From assembly GCA_951800675.1 (NCBI GenBank), contig CATOKC010000099.1, forward strand, positions 1-12,761: 12,761 bases of DNA, written 5' to 3'. The number at the start of each line of letters is the position of its first letter. The first letter of the stretch is position 1. The position numbers and the translations under genes are program-made. Source of the DNA: an uncultured Oscillibacter sp. (GTDB lineage: Bacteria > Bacillota_A > Clostridia > Oscillospirales > Oscillospiraceae). The notes under the pieces are model-generated. The model was not told the DNA's origin, did no database searches, and was given only the letters and a program-made list of their open reading frames with translations. This document shows positions 12,658 to 12,761 of the stretch, piece by piece.

Positions 12658-12761
12658 GCCCGAAAGAATAGGTTATTCCCCCCTACCCCGGAGGCTAATC
12701 CAGCGCCCGTCCCCCGTCAAGGCCGGGGGGGTGGGTGGGGGCGAGCCCCCGCGGCGGGCCG
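12658..12761. other. GC-rich non-coding end with G-quadruplex-like tract
   Basis: No credible ORF. The stretch is C- and G-rich. Runs of 7, 3 and 5 Gs separated by single Ts (12725-12741) fit a G-quadruplex pattern if the 7-G run is split. GGGGG (12737-12741) and CCCCC (12746-12750) can also pair around CGAG. No clear terminator U-run is seen, and the window ends inside this stretch. Confidence 0.5.

Overview
The window looks like the mobilisation and maintenance half of a large integrative conjugative element (or related conjugative plasmid) of the Tn1549/CTn type from a gut Clostridia host (Bacillota; Oscillospiraceae-like is my guess). The evidence is a MobC – MOBP relaxase – PcfB block in that order, an ArdC-type antirestriction gene, a ParB-type gene, a DUF3846 gene, strong AGGAGG-type ribosome binding sites, and moderately GC-rich coding sequence. 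No chromosomal housekeeping gene, tRNA or rRNA is visible. The VirD4-like coupling protein and the type IV secretion channel are not in the window.

Layout, left to right. (1) 1-2918, + strand: a double ParB-domain gene whose 5' end cannot be resolved, a small hypothetical gene, and an ArdC-like ssDNA-binding metallopeptidase. (2) 2918-2946: first copy of a 29-nt palindromic element. (3) 2967-7390, + strand: an orphan beta-class DNA methyltransferase followed by five genes I do not recognise. Two of these share a duplicated leader and start region, and the last two are tandem diverged paralogs. (4) 7389-7513: three inverted repeats and a C-rich tract forming a candidate oriT, then the second palindromic element. 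(5) 7512-7871, - strand: the only convincing minus-strand gene, of unknown function, divergent from mobC. (6) 7932-10684, + strand: mobC, relaxase, pcfB, DUF3846. (7) 10696-10763: third palindromic element (inverted) and a strong intrinsic terminator. (8) 10781-12657, + strand: a PAPS-reductase-family PP-loop gene with an apparent +1 frameshift just after its natural start, then a paralog of the ArdC-like protein in which the HEIAH zinc motif has become TEIAL. (9) 12658-12761: non-coding, very GC-rich, with a G-quadruplex-like tract.

How it may work together: MobC and the relaxase would nick at the candidate oriT near 7390-7484, and PcfB is expected to help deliver the relaxosome to the transfer machinery. 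If the relaxase side enters the recipient last, the genes to the left of oriT (ArdC, methyltransferase, ParB and the unknown genes) form the leading region. They are all transcribed toward oriT, the orientation expected for leading-region genes, which makes the unrecognised genes at 3735-7390 candidates for early anti-defence functions. This is inference.

The most unusual signals are these: 12 of 15 + strand proteins end in Arg, mostly on a short basic tail (a 13th ends Arg-Glu); an identical 29-nt palindrome occurs three times at transcription-unit boundaries; a metal-site-dead ArdC paralog is present; unknown paralogs occur in tandem; two genes may start at AUU codons; and a UUU-UGA frameshift site sits at the start of the PP-loop gene.
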